From Caulobacter zeae (GTDB lineage Bacteria; Pseudomonadota; Alphaproteobacteria; Caulobacterales; Caulobacteraceae): a DNA stretch of 47,660 nt. The stretch covers positions 1-47,660 of the forward strand of contig NZ_PJRS01000048.1 in assembly GCF_002858925.1 (NCBI RefSeq), read 5' to 3'. The notes under the pieces were generated by a model. That model saw only the letters and a list, made by a program, of their open reading frames with translations. It searched no databases and was not told where the DNA came from. The position numbers and the translations under genes were made by a program. Below, one piece after another: positions 30,755 to 38,674 of this stretch (positions within the stretch are counted from its first letter, which is position 1; every line of letters begins with the position of its first letter).

Positions 30755-31741
30755 TCAGGCGTCTTCGTCGGCCGGCCGCGCCGCATAGCGCTGCGCCAGG
30801 ACCGAACAGGCCATCAGCTGGATCTGGTGGAAGATCATCAGGGGCAGCACCAACACGCCGGCCGTGGCCCCGGGAAACAGGATGCCTGCCATGGGCACGC
30901 CGGTCGCGAGGCTCTTCTTGGAGCCGCAGAACACGATCGCCACCTCGTCGGCCTTGGAGAAGCCCAGCAGGCGCGCGCCCCACATGGTGGCCAGCATGAC
31001 GAGCGTCAGCAGCACGCCGCAGACCAGCAGCAGCGTGATCAGCTCCAGCGGCGAGACCTTGCGCCACAGGCCCTCGACCACAGCGGCGCTGAAGGCCGAA
31101 TAGACCACCAGCAGGATCGAGCCGCGGTCGACGCGTCCCACCAGGGTTTTGTGCTTCTCGATCCACTTGCCGACCAGCGGCCGGGCGATCTGGCCGGCGA
31201 TGAACGGCAGCAACAGCTGGATGATGATCGACTTGATCGAGTCCCAGCCGCCGACGTCGCCGTGGGCGTTCATCAGCAGGCCGACCAGCACCGGCGTCAG
31301 GAAGATGCCGAACAGGTTCGAGGCCGAGGCCGCGCAGACGGCGGCGGCGACGTTGCCGCGCCCGATCGAGGTGAAGGCGATCGACGACTGCACCGTCGAG
31401 GGCAGGCAGGCCAGGAACACCATGCCCGCCGCCATGGTCGGCGTCAGCACCCCGACCTTGCTGATGGCCAGGCCCAGGATCGGGAACAGCACGAAGGTGA
31501 ACGCCAGGATCGTCAGGTGCAGGCGCCAGTGGGTGACGCCGGCGACAACGGCCTCGCGCGACAGCTTGGCGCCGTGCAGGAAGAACAGCAGGGCGATGGC
31601 CAGCTTGACCACCCAGCCGGTGATCACGGCCGCCTGTCCCTGGACCGGCAGGAACGAGGCCAGCACCACCATGCCGAACAGGGCGATGATGTAGGCGTCG
31701 ATCTTCAGCTTGGAGAGGACGGCGGAAATGGGATTGGCCAA
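30755..31741 (-). CDS. Bile acid:sodium symporter-family (BASS, YfeH-like) transporter
   Basis: The 328-residue inner-membrane protein has nine or ten hydrophobic helices. The segments LAIALLFFLHGAKLSREAVVAG, ACLPSTVQSSIAFTSIGRGNVAAAVCAASASNLFG and VFCGSKKSLATGVPMA are typical of the SBF-like/YfeH branch, which is known for the LHG motif and the GSxKSLATG crossover. The substrate is not known; bile acids are unlikely. It precedes the SDR by 44 bases. There is no recognisable solute-specific context. A hairpin lies just upstream (31758-31787). Confidence 0.88.
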   Translation of the reverse strand: MANPISAVLSKLKIDAYIIALFGMVVLASFLPVQGQAAVITGWVVKLAIALLFFLHGAKLSREAVVAGVTHWRLHLTILAFTFVLFPILGLAISKVGVLTPTMAAGMVFLACLPSTVQSSIAFTSIGRGNVAAAVCAASASNLFGIFLTPVLVGLLMNAHGDVGGWDSIKSIIIQLLLPFIAGQIARPLVGKWIEKHKTLVGRVDRGSILLVVYSAFSAAVVEGLWRKVSPLELITLLLVCGVLLTLVMLATMWGARLLGFSKADEVAIVFCGSKKSLATGVPMAGILFPGATAGVLVLPLMIFHQIQLMACSVLAQRYAARPADEDA

Positions 31742-31757
31742 GAAGCGACTCTCAAAT

Positions 31758-31787
31758 GGATCGTCGCCCGGTCCGTCCGGGCGATCC
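31758..31787 (-). other. Inverted repeat before the BASS transporter gene
   Basis: CGCCCGG (31765-31771) pairs with CCGGGCG around a five-base loop, and GGAT/ATCC extends the stem with a short bulge. It sits 17 bases before the transporter start, between it and purF. It could be a 5'-leader structure or a weak purF terminator. Confidence 0.35.
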
Positions 31788-31840
31788 GAGCGGCCGAAAG
31801 ATCAAGCTAGGCGGGCCGCATACCGGGGGTAGCGCAGCTT

Positions 31841-31867
31841 GGGTCCTCCGAACAAGTCGAAGGACCC
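31841..31867 (-). terminator. Hairpin after purF
   Basis: GGGTCCT (31841-31847) and AGGACCC (31861-31867) pair, starting 14 bases past the purF stop at 31882. No T-run follows on the minus strand, so it is only a candidate terminator. Confidence 0.4.
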
Positions 31868-31881
31868 TTGAAAGGCGCTGA

Positions 31882-33384
31882 TTAGGCGCTGACCAGCAGC
31901 GACAGCTGCTTTTCGGCCTGGTCGTTGCGGCCTTCGGCGATCTCGCGATCGGTCAGGCGGGTGGGGTAGTCGCCGGTGAAGTAGTGGTCGGTGAACTGCG
32001 GGGCGGCCGGATCGCGCGGGGCGCATTCCAGGGCCTCGTACAGGCCTTCCACCGACAAGAAGCCCAGGCTGTCCACTTCCAGGAACTTGGCCATCTCTTC
32101 CAGCGACTTGGTGGCGGCCAGCAGCTGTTCGCGCTCGGGCATATCGATGCCGTAGAAGTCGGGCCACTTGATCGGCGGGCTGGCCGAGCGCAGGTGCACT
32201 TCCTTGGCGCCGGCCTCGCGGACCATGCGCACGATCTTCAGCGAGGTGGTGCCGCGCACGATCGAGTCGTCGATCAGGATGACGCGCTTGCCTTCCAGCA
32301 CGGCGCGGTTGGGGCTGTGCTTCATGCGCACGCCCAGTTCGCGGACGCCCTGGGTCGGCTGGATGAAGGTGCGGCCCACATAGTGGTTGCGGATAATGCC
32401 CAGGTCGAAGGGCAGGCCGCTCTCGGCTGCGTAACCGATCGCCGCCGGCACGCCGCTGTCGGGCACCGGTACGACGACGTCGGCCTCGACGCCGGTCTCG
32501 ATCGCCAGGCGACGGCCCATGCGCTTGCGCACTTCATAGACCGAGCGGCCGTTCACGACGCTGTCGGGACGGGCGAAGTAGACGTATTCGAACACGCAGG
32601 GGCGGGCGGCCGGGGCCGCGAACGGGCGCAGCGACTTCACGCCGGTGTCGCTGATCACCACCATCTCGCCGTGCTCGACGTCGCGCACGAAGCGGGCGCC
32701 GATCATGTCGAGGGCGCAGGTCTCGGAGGCCAGGACGGGCTTGCCGTCCAGGTCGCCCAGCACCAGCGGGCGGATGCCCAGCGGGTCGCGAACGCCGATC
32801 ATCTTCTTGTTGGTGATGGCCACCAGGGCGTAGCCGCCTTCGATCTGGCCGATGGCGTCGATGAAGCGGTCGACGATCTTGGCTTTGCGCGAGCGGGCGA
32901 TCAGGTGAAGGATCACCTCGCTGTCCGAAGTCGACTGGAAGATCGCGCCTTCCTGCACCAGGCGCTCGCGCAGGGTCAGGAAGTTGGTCAGGTTGCCGTT
33001 GTGGGCCAGGGCTAGGCCGCCGGTCTCGAGATCGGCGAACATCGGCTGGACGTTGCGGATGAAGCTGCCGCCGGCCGTGGAGTAGCGGGTGTGGCCGATG
33101 GCCATGTTGCCCGGCAGGCGCTGGACGAGGTCGGCGCCGGTGAAGGCGTCGCCGACGTGGCCCATGTGGCGTTCGGTGTGGAAGCGGGCGCCGTCGAAGG
33201 CGGCGATGCCGCAGGCTTCCTGGCCGCGGTGCTGCAAGGCGTGCAGGCCCAGCGCCGCGATGGCGGCGGCGTCACGGGCGCCGAACACGCCGAACACGCC
33301 GCATTCCAGGCGCAGCGTGTCGTCCTCGGGATCGCGCCAGGGCGCGGACGAGAAGCGGTCGGTCGACTGGCCGATAGACGTCAT
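31882..33384 (-). CDS. purF: Amidophosphoribosyltransferase
   Basis: PurF makes 5-phosphoribosylamine from PRPP and glutamine, the first step of purine synthesis. The 500-residue protein has a 27-residue propeptide before C28 (LECGVFGVFG), the glutaminase nucleophile freed by maturation. GHTRYSTAGG and HNGNLTNF complete the glutaminase site. The phosphoribosyltransferase half has VIGYAAESGLPFDLGIIRNHYVGRTFI and the PRPP loop VILIDDSIVRGTTSLKIV. DFYGIDMPEREQL lies near the C-terminus. Propeptide and sequence fit the type with an Fe-S cluster or its close relatives, but the cluster cysteines were not assigned. The start overlaps the cvpA stop by four bases. Confidence 0.96.
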   Translation of the reverse strand: MTSIGQSTDRFSSAPWRDPEDDTLRLECGVFGVFGARDAAAIAALGLHALQHRGQEACGIAAFDGARFHTERHMGHVGDAFTGADLVQRLPGNMAIGHTRYSTAGGSFIRNVQPMFADLETGGLALAHNGNLTNFLTLRERLVQEGAIFQSTSDSEVILHLIARSRKAKIVDRFIDAIGQIEGGYALVAITNKKMIGVRDPLGIRPLVLGDLDGKPVLASETCALDMIGARFVRDVEHGEMVVISDTGVKSLRPFAAPAARPCVFEYVYFARPDSVVNGRSVYEVRKRMGRRLAIETGVEADVVVPVPDSGVPAAIGYAAESGLPFDLGIIRNHYVGRTFIQPTQGVRELGVRMKHSPNRAVLEGKRVILIDDSIVRGTTSLKIVRMVREAGAKEVHLRSASPPIKWPDFYGIDMPEREQLLAATKSLEEMAKFLEVDSLGFLSVEGLYEALECAPRDPAAPQFTDHYFTGDYPTRLTDREIAEGRNDQAEKQLSLLVSA

Positions 33385-34004
33385 TGCGATTTCTCCACCA
33401 GGTCGTCGAGCTTCCGACGCTGGTCCTTATCATAGCCTTCTTCGCCGCGTTCGGCGTTGGACGGTTTGTCGCTGGTCCCGTCGCGGACGGCGTCCTCGAT
33501 GGCGGGGGCCAGCTTGCCGGCCAGACCCGCGCCCTTGGGGGCGAACACCTTCAGCACCTGGGCGCTGGCGTTGGACAGCGGATAGAACATCGACTCCGAC
33601 ACCCAGGCCGGCACGCGGTCGCGCGGCGTGGCCATGTGGAAGACGAGGTTGAACACGCCCAGCACCACCAGCGCGCGCAGCAGGCCGAAACCCAGGCCGA
33701 CCAGGCGATCCAGCAGGCCCAGCGTCCCGTCGGCGTGCAGGGTCTTGGTCAGCTGTCCGCCGATCAGGCGCAGGGCGACGAAGGCGATGACGAAGGTGAC
33801 CAGGATGGCGGCGGCGGTCGCCGCCCAGTCCGGGTCCATGAATTCACGGAAGAGGGGGCCGGTCAGGCGCAGGCCCAGGAGAGCCACCACGGCGGCGAGA
33901 ATGAACGACAGCGCCGAGGTCAGCTCCCGCGAGGCGCCGCGGAAGAAGCCGACGGCGCCGGAAACCAGCAGGATCAGTCCGGCGATGATGTCGAACGGCG
34001 TCAC
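33381..34004 (-). CDS. cvpA: CvpA-family inner membrane protein
   Basis: The 207-residue protein has four hydrophobic helices in the first 155 residues (FDIIAGLILLVSGAVGFFRGASRELTSAL, and FGLLRALVVLGVFNLVFHM). A C-terminal cytoplasmic or periplasmic tail rich in charged residues ends EGYDKDQRRKLDDLVEKSQ. The RGxxRE element in the first loop is the family mark. CvpA is needed for colicin V production in E. coli and, in other species, for resistance to envelope stress; its biochemical activity is unknown. It neighbours purF as in many proteobacteria. GTG 34004 overlaps the radA stop (GTGA), and its stop overlaps purF (ATGA). Confidence 0.92.
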   Translation of the reverse strand: MTPFDIIAGLILLVSGAVGFFRGASRELTSALSFILAAVVALLGLRLTGPLFREFMDPDWAATAAAILVTFVIAFVALRLIGGQLTKTLHADGTLGLLDRLVGLGFGLLRALVVLGVFNLVFHMATPRDRVPAWVSESMFYPLSNASAQVLKVFAPKGAGLAGKLAPAIEDAVRDGTSDKPSNAERGEEGYDKDQRRKLDDLVEKSQ

Positions 34005-35383
34005 GCGTGCGAGCTCCAGATGTCGTTCTCGATTCGGCGGACCGCGTCGGCCAATCGCGCCGCGCCGGCCACCGGCAGGGCGCCGCCGCCTTCGGGCAGG
34101 CCCGACAGCGGTCCCAGCGCGCGGCCGAACCCGAGCTTGGCGGCTTCCTTCAAACGCGACTCCATTCGGCTCACGGGCCGGATCTCGCCGGAGAGGCTGA
34201 CCTCGCCGAACACCACGCAGTCCTGCGGCAGGGCGACATCCATGGCCGAAGAGGCCAAAGCAGCCGCCGCCGCGAGGTCGGCGGCGGGTTCGGTGATCCT
34301 CAGCCCGCCGGCGACGTTCAGATAGACGTCCTTGTCGCCAAAACCAAGGCCGCAGCGCGATTCCAGCACCGCCAGCACCATGGCCAGTCGCCCGGAGTCC
34401 CATCCGACCACGGCGCGCCTGGGCGTTCCGTACGCGGAGGGCGCGACCAGGGCCTGGAATTCCACCAGAACGGGCCGCGAGCCTTCGATGCCGGCGAACA
34501 CCGCGGCTCCCGCCGCCCGCTCGCCGCCTTCGTTGAGGAACAGGGCCGAAGGGTTCTTCACCTCGCGCAGGCCGACGTCGCCCATCTCGAACACGCCGAT
34601 CTCATCGGTGGCCCCGAAACGGTTCTTGGCGCCGCGCAGGATGCGGAACGGATAGCCGCGCTCGCCCTCGAAGCTGAGCACAGCGTCGACCAGGTGCTCG
34701 ACCACGCGCGGACCGGCGATCTGGCCGTCCTTGGTGACGTGGCCGACCAGCAGGATCGCCACGCCCTTCTGCTTGGCCAGGCGCACCAGCTCGGTGGCGC
34801 AGGCGCGCACCTGTGTCACCGTGCCGGGGCCGGCTTCGTGGGCGTCGCTCCACATGGTCTGGATCGAGTCGATGACCACCAGGTCGAACCTGTCGCGCTT
34901 GAGGCCGTCGAGGATGTCGCGCAGACTGCTCTCGGCGGCCAGCTTCACCGGCGCGCCGGCCAGGCCCATGCGGTCGGCGCGGCCCCGGATCTGCTCGACG
35001 GCCTCCTCGCCCGAGATGTAGGCGCAGGCCACGCCGCGGCTCGAGGCGTTGGCGCAGACCTGAAGCAGGAGCGTGGACTTGCCCACGCCTGGGTCGCCGC
35101 CGATCAGGATCGCCGAGCCGGGCACCACGCCGCCGCCGCAGACCCGGTCGAACTCGTCGACGCCGGTCAGGATGCGCGGCGGAGCGGGGGTGTCGCTTTC
35201 CAGGCCCGTAAACTGAAGGCCGCGCGCGCGCGTGGCCTTTGAGGTCGACATGGCGCCGGGCGGGCGTACGCCGACCTCTTCGACGAGGGTGTTCCAGCTC
35301 TGGCAGGCGGGGCATTGCCCGGCCCACTTGGTCTGGACCGCGCCGCAGGACTGGCAGGCGTAGGCGGCGCTGTCGCGGGCCAT
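34001..35383 (-). CDS. radA: DNA repair protein RadA
   Basis: RadA is a RecA-like helicase that extends strand exchange in recombinational repair. The 460-residue protein has a four-Cys zinc finger (C10, C13, C24, C27), a Walker A GDPGVGKST at residues 96-104, and VVIDSIQTMW as Walker B. The RadA-specific KNRFG motif lies in GAKNRFGATDEIG. A Lon-like C-terminal domain (about 285-455) includes DVYLNVAGGLRITEPAADLA and VFGEVSLSGEIRPV. Family length is about 450-460. The stop overlaps cvpA by four bases, so radA, cvpA and purF form one translation-coupled set. Confidence 0.96.
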   Translation of the reverse strand: MARDSAAYACQSCGAVQTKWAGQCPACQSWNTLVEEVGVRPPGAMSTSKATRARGLQFTGLESDTPAPPRILTGVDEFDRVCGGGVVPGSAILIGGDPGVGKSTLLLQVCANASSRGVACAYISGEEAVEQIRGRADRMGLAGAPVKLAAESSLRDILDGLKRDRFDLVVIDSIQTMWSDAHEAGPGTVTQVRACATELVRLAKQKGVAILLVGHVTKDGQIAGPRVVEHLVDAVLSFEGERGYPFRILRGAKNRFGATDEIGVFEMGDVGLREVKNPSALFLNEGGERAAGAAVFAGIEGSRPVLVEFQALVAPSAYGTPRRAVVGWDSGRLAMVLAVLESRCGLGFGDKDVYLNVAGGLRITEPAADLAAAAALASSAMDVALPQDCVVFGEVSLSGEIRPVSRMESRLKEAAKLGFGRALGPLSGLPEGGGALPVAGAARLADAVRRIENDIWSSHA

Positions 35384-35410
35384 GGGGTCTCCTGATTCTC
35401 GAATGGGTGC

Positions 35411-35440
35411 AGATTACAGGCTGGACCCGCCCTGCGCCAA
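35411..35440 (-). promoter_or_regulatory. Possible promoter for radA-cvpA-purF
   Basis: On the minus strand TTGGCG (35440-35435) is followed after 18 bases by TAATCT (35416-35411), about 27 bases before the radA ATG. The spacing and both hexamers are acceptable for a sigma-70-type promoter. The 173-base region up to the divergent Yip1 gene must also hold that gene's promoter, for which no good pair was found. Confidence 0.4.
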
Positions 35441-35556
35441 AGGCGGACGCAGGGGGGGGCGTGGCGATGTCGCCGAACCTTGTTCCCGTTTTTGGTGTGT
35501 TCGGTGTAGATAAGTATCGGGGGGCGCAGATTCAGGATCTTGCTGGAGGCGCCTAG

Positions 35557-36750
35557 ATGTCCGTGGTCGAACCCGGAGCCGTTTCTTCCGATCTCGTGGG
35601 CCGCGTGAAGCGGATCCTGCTGACGCCGTCGCCCGAGTGGGAGCGCATCGACACCGAGCCCGCCACGATCAAGGGGCTCTATGTCGGCTACATCTGCATC
35701 CTGGCGGCGATCCCGCCCGTGGCCGGCCTGGTGGGCAGCCTGGTGTTCGGCCACGGCATTCCGGGTCTGGCGACGATCCGGCCATCGCCCGTCGGCGCGA
35801 TCATCGGCGCGGTCGTCGGCTATGGCCTGTCGCTGCTGTCGGTGTTCGTGCTGGGCCTGATCATCGACGCCTTGGCGCCGTCGTTCGATGGGCGGAAGGA
35901 CAAGCTTCAGGCCTTCAAGGTGGCTGCCTATTCCGGCACCGCCGGCTGGGTGGCCGGGATCTTCGGCCTGTTCCCGCCGCTGGCGATCATCGGCGGCCTC
36001 GCGGGCCTCTACGGTCTCTACCTGCTCTATACGGGCCTGCCGCGGGTGATGAAGGCGCCGAAGGAGAAGGCGATCGGCTACACGGTCGTGACCGTCATCT
36101 GCGCCATCGTGCTCTATGTCGTCATCGGCATGATCACCGGCGCCATCGTCGGCGCGGCCGCGATCGGCGGCGGGATTGCGGCCTCGAAGGTGGCGGGCGC
36201 CGACAGCGGCTCGGTGACGCTCGGCGGCCAGACCTACGACCTGGGTAAGATGGACGAGGCCAGCAAGAAGATGGAGGCGGCCGCCGCCTCGATCGAGGCC
36301 GGCAAGGACATCCCCCTGACCTCGCCGGACGTGCTCAAGGGCCTGCTGCCGGGCGCGGCCGGCGGCTACGCGCGCACCTCCGTCGAATCCAGCTCCGGCG
36401 GCGCCGGCGGCATGGGCATGTCGGTGGCGCGCGGCGACTACGAGAAGGACGGCAAGCGCTTCACCCTGGCGGTCACCGACCTGGGCGCGCTGGGCGGCAT
36501 GACGGCCATGGCCTCGGCCATGAACGCCCAGAGCACCTCGGAAACCGAAACCGGCTACGAGAAGACCAGCACCGCCGGGGGCCAGCTGACCACCGAGAAG
36601 TGGGACCGCGAGGCCAAGTCCGGCGGCTACACCGTCGTGATCGGCCACCGCTTTTCTGTCGAGGCCAATGGCGACGCCGAAAGCATCGACGACCTCAAGC
36701 GCGCAGTGGCCTCGGTCGACGCCCGCAAGCTGAACAGCCTGGCGCGGTAG
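35557..36750 (+). CDS. Yip1-domain membrane protein with a C-terminal soluble domain
   Basis: The 397-residue protein has a Yip1-type N-terminal part (about 1-215): RVKRILLTPSPEWERIDTEPATIKGLYVGYICILAAIPPV, read in parts. Five or so hydrophobic helices include FKVAAYSGTAGWVAGIFGLFPPLAIIGGLAGLYGLYLLYTGLP. After the last helix a Gly/Ala-rich stretch leads to a soluble region of about 180 residues (VTLGGQTYDLGKMDEASKKMEAAAASIEAG, and GYARTSVESSSGGAGGMGMSVARGDYEKDGKRFTLAVTDLGALG). This soluble domain is unfamiliar to me and may be periplasmic. The role of bacterial Yip1 proteins is unknown. GGAGG lies upstream of the ATG. It is convergent with alr. Confidence 0.8.
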   Translation: MSVVEPGAVSSDLVGRVKRILLTPSPEWERIDTEPATIKGLYVGYICILAAIPPVAGLVGSLVFGHGIPGLATIRPSPVGAIIGAVVGYGLSLLSVFVLGLIIDALAPSFDGRKDKLQAFKVAAYSGTAGWVAGIFGLFPPLAIIGGLAGLYGLYLLYTGLPRVMKAPKEKAIGYTVVTVICAIVLYVVIGMITGAIVGAAAIGGGIAASKVAGADSGSVTLGGQTYDLGKMDEASKKMEAAAASIEAGKDIPLTSPDVLKGLLPGAAGGYARTSVESSSGGAGGMGMSVARGDYEKDGKRFTLAVTDLGALGGMTAMASAMNAQSTSETETGYEKTSTAGGQLTTEKWDREAKSGGYTVVIGHRFSVEANGDAESIDDLKRAVASVDARKLNSLAR

Positions 36751-36760
36751 GCGGTCAGTG

Positions 36761-36784
36761 GGGCGGGGCCTTCAGGCCTCGCCC
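36761..36784. terminator. Bidirectional terminator-like hairpin at the Yip1/alr junction
   Basis: GGGCGGGGCCT (36761-36771) pairs with AGGCCTCGCCC (36774-36784), 11 bp with one G-U pair and a tiny loop. It covers the gap between the convergent genes and the alr stop (36772-36774). No T-run is present. Confidence 0.45.
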
Positions 36785-37854
36785 AGCACCACGCGACGGG
36801 CGCGGCCGGCCAGGCGCACCAGCAGTTCATAGGCCGTTGTGCCCGCGGCGGCGGCGGCTTCGTCGACCGGCAGGTTGGGGCCGATCAGCTCGACCAGGGC
36901 GCCGGGACGCGCCGCGTCGCAGTCGGTGACGTCGATGGCGATCAGGTCCATCGACACCCGGCCCAGCAGGCGGCGGCGCGCGCCGTCGAACCACACGTGG
37001 CCGGCGGGGCTGGAGCCGCGCAACACGCCGTCGGCATAGCCGCAGGCCAGCACCGCCACCCGCGTCGTCTCCGTGGCCGTGAAGGCCGCGCCGTAGCCGA
37101 TCGACTCGCCGCGCGGCACGACCCGCACCTGCAGGATCGGCGCTTCCAGCGTCGCCACGGCTTTGAGCCGAGCGTCGGTCACGTCGCGCGGGCCGCCGCC
37201 ATAGAGGGCGATGCCCGGCCGGCATTGGTCGAAGTGATAGTCGCCGCCCAGGAACACCCCGGCCGAGTTGGCCAGGCTCCTGCGGGCGTTGGGAAACAGC
37301 GCCGCCGCGTCGCGGAAGCGGGTCAGCTGGCGGGCGTTGAGCGGATGCTCCGGCTCGCCGGCGCAGGCCAGGTGGCTGACCACCAGCGAGACGTTCAGAT
37401 GCTTGAGGCGGTCCATCGACGCCGTCAGCACGGCGGCCTCCTCGTGGCGCAGGCCAAGCCGGTTCATGCCGGTGTCGACGTGGATCGCCGCCTCCAGCAC
37501 GCCCTTGCCGGCCTGGCTGTTCCAGGCCTCGACCTGCGGCAGGCTGTTGAGCACCGGGATCAGTCCGCCCTGCACCAGAGTGGGGCCCGAGCCCGGCGTC
37601 GCGCCGTCCAGCACGTGGATCCTGGCCTCGCGCTCGCCCAGCGCCTTGCGCAGCGCCACGCCTTCCGACAGGCGCGCCACATAGAAGCTGCGCGCGCCCT
37701 CGTCCCACAGGCGGCGGGCGACCAGACCCGCGCCCAGGCCATAGCCGTCGGCCTTTACCGCCGGCGCCAGTTCGGCGTCGCCGGTCTGCGTCTTGAGCAG
37801 GGCGTAGTTGGCCGCGAGGGCGTCGAGGTCGAGGGTCAGGCGGGCGTCGGTCAC
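36772..37854 (-). CDS. alr: Alanine racemase
   Basis: Alr interconverts L- and D-alanine with pyridoxal phosphate and supplies D-Ala to peptidoglycan. The 360-residue enzyme has the PLP lysine K34 in ELAPAVKADGYGLG and HVDTGMNRLGL in the barrel. CRPGIALYGGGP, the catalytic-Tyr region SIGYGAAFTATETTRVAVLACGYADG (in parts) and VSMDLIAIDVTDC also fit. Its length matches the family (about 355-375). It is on the minus strand, 60 bases after a MarC-family gene, and may be co-transcribed with dnaB and marC. Confidence 0.95.
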   Translation of the reverse strand: MTDARLTLDLDALAANYALLKTQTGDAELAPAVKADGYGLGAGLVARRLWDEGARSFYVARLSEGVALRKALGEREARIHVLDGATPGSGPTLVQGGLIPVLNSLPQVEAWNSQAGKGVLEAAIHVDTGMNRLGLRHEEAAVLTASMDRLKHLNVSLVVSHLACAGEPEHPLNARQLTRFRDAAALFPNARRSLANSAGVFLGGDYHFDQCRPGIALYGGGPRDVTDARLKAVATLEAPILQVRVVPRGESIGYGAAFTATETTRVAVLACGYADGVLRGSSPAGHVWFDGARRRLLGRVSMDLIAIDVTDCDAARPGALVELIGPNLPVDEAAAAAGTTAYELLVRLAGRARRVVLGEA

Positions 37855-37914
37855 GGCTGCGGAGGTAGCCGACCCGCGCCCGCAAGGCCAGTGCAGATGC
37901 TGTGGAGATGCGGC

Positions 37915-38601
37915 CTAGCGGGTGCTCAGGAACTGGCCCACCAGCGCCTCGACGCCGCTGGCGACGATCTGCACGCCGATGCACATCAGGAGGAACGCCA
38001 TCAGCCGCGACATCACTCGCGCGCCGTTGACGCCCAGGAACGACAGCACCCGGTCCGAGGCGCGATAGAACACCCAGACCATCAGGGCGATGACGGCGAC
38101 GGCCAGGCTCGCGCCCATGAAGAACGGAACCACCGAATGGCCTTCAGCCGGCCGCTGCGACGACAGCGCGATGGCCACGGAGATCGCGCCTGGTCCCGTC
38201 GTGAACGGCATGGTCAGCGGGAAGAAGGCCATGTCTTCGGCGCGCGACTTGGCGGGCGAGCTGGCCTGGTCGGCCTTGCGTTCTTCGTGCTCTTCCGGGG
38301 TCATCAGCAGGGCCCAGGCGCGGATCGCCACCACCAGGCCGCCGGCCACGCGCAGGGCGCCCAGGCTGACCCCGAAGAAGTTCAGCACGTAGCCGCCCAG
38401 CAGCAGCGAGCCCAGCAGGATGAAGAAGGCGTAGAGCGCGATGGTCGGCGCCAGCCGCTTGCGCGTCTCGGCCGGATGGTCGGCCAGCATTTGGTGGAAG
38501 ATCAGCGCCGCCCCGACCGGATTGACGATCGAGAACAGGGCCGGAAAGGCCAGCAGGAACGCCCCGACGAAGGTCGAGACGGGCAGGGGGCTGAATTCCA
38601 T
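37915..38601 (-). CDS. MarC-family (UPF0056) integral membrane protein
   Basis: The 228-residue protein has six hydrophobic helices with the motifs TFVGAFLLAFPALFSIVNPVGAALIF, SLGALRVAGGLVVAIRAWALL and FFPLTMPFTTGPGAISVAIA, which define the MarC/YchE/YhgN family. Despite the name, MarC is not a proven antibiotic transporter, and its function is unknown. The start at 38601 (MEFSPLPV) matches the family N-terminus; the frame remains open to 38652 but that start is not supported by a ribosome-binding site. It lies 73 bases after dnaB. Confidence 0.88.
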   Translation of the reverse strand: MEFSPLPVSTFVGAFLLAFPALFSIVNPVGAALIFHQMLADHPAETRKRLAPTIALYAFFILLGSLLLGGYVLNFFGVSLGALRVAGGLVVAIRAWALLMTPEEHEERKADQASSPAKSRAEDMAFFPLTMPFTTGPGAISVAIALSSQRPAEGHSVVPFFMGASLAVAVIALMVWVFYRASDRVLSFLGVNGARVMSRLMAFLLMCIGVQIVASGVEALVGQFLSTR

Positions 38602-38674
38602 CTGGCGGCGCTCTTTCTCTGAATCGCGCGCCGAGCGTTGCCCGACGCGCATCCGGAGGTAAAGCGCGAGGCGG

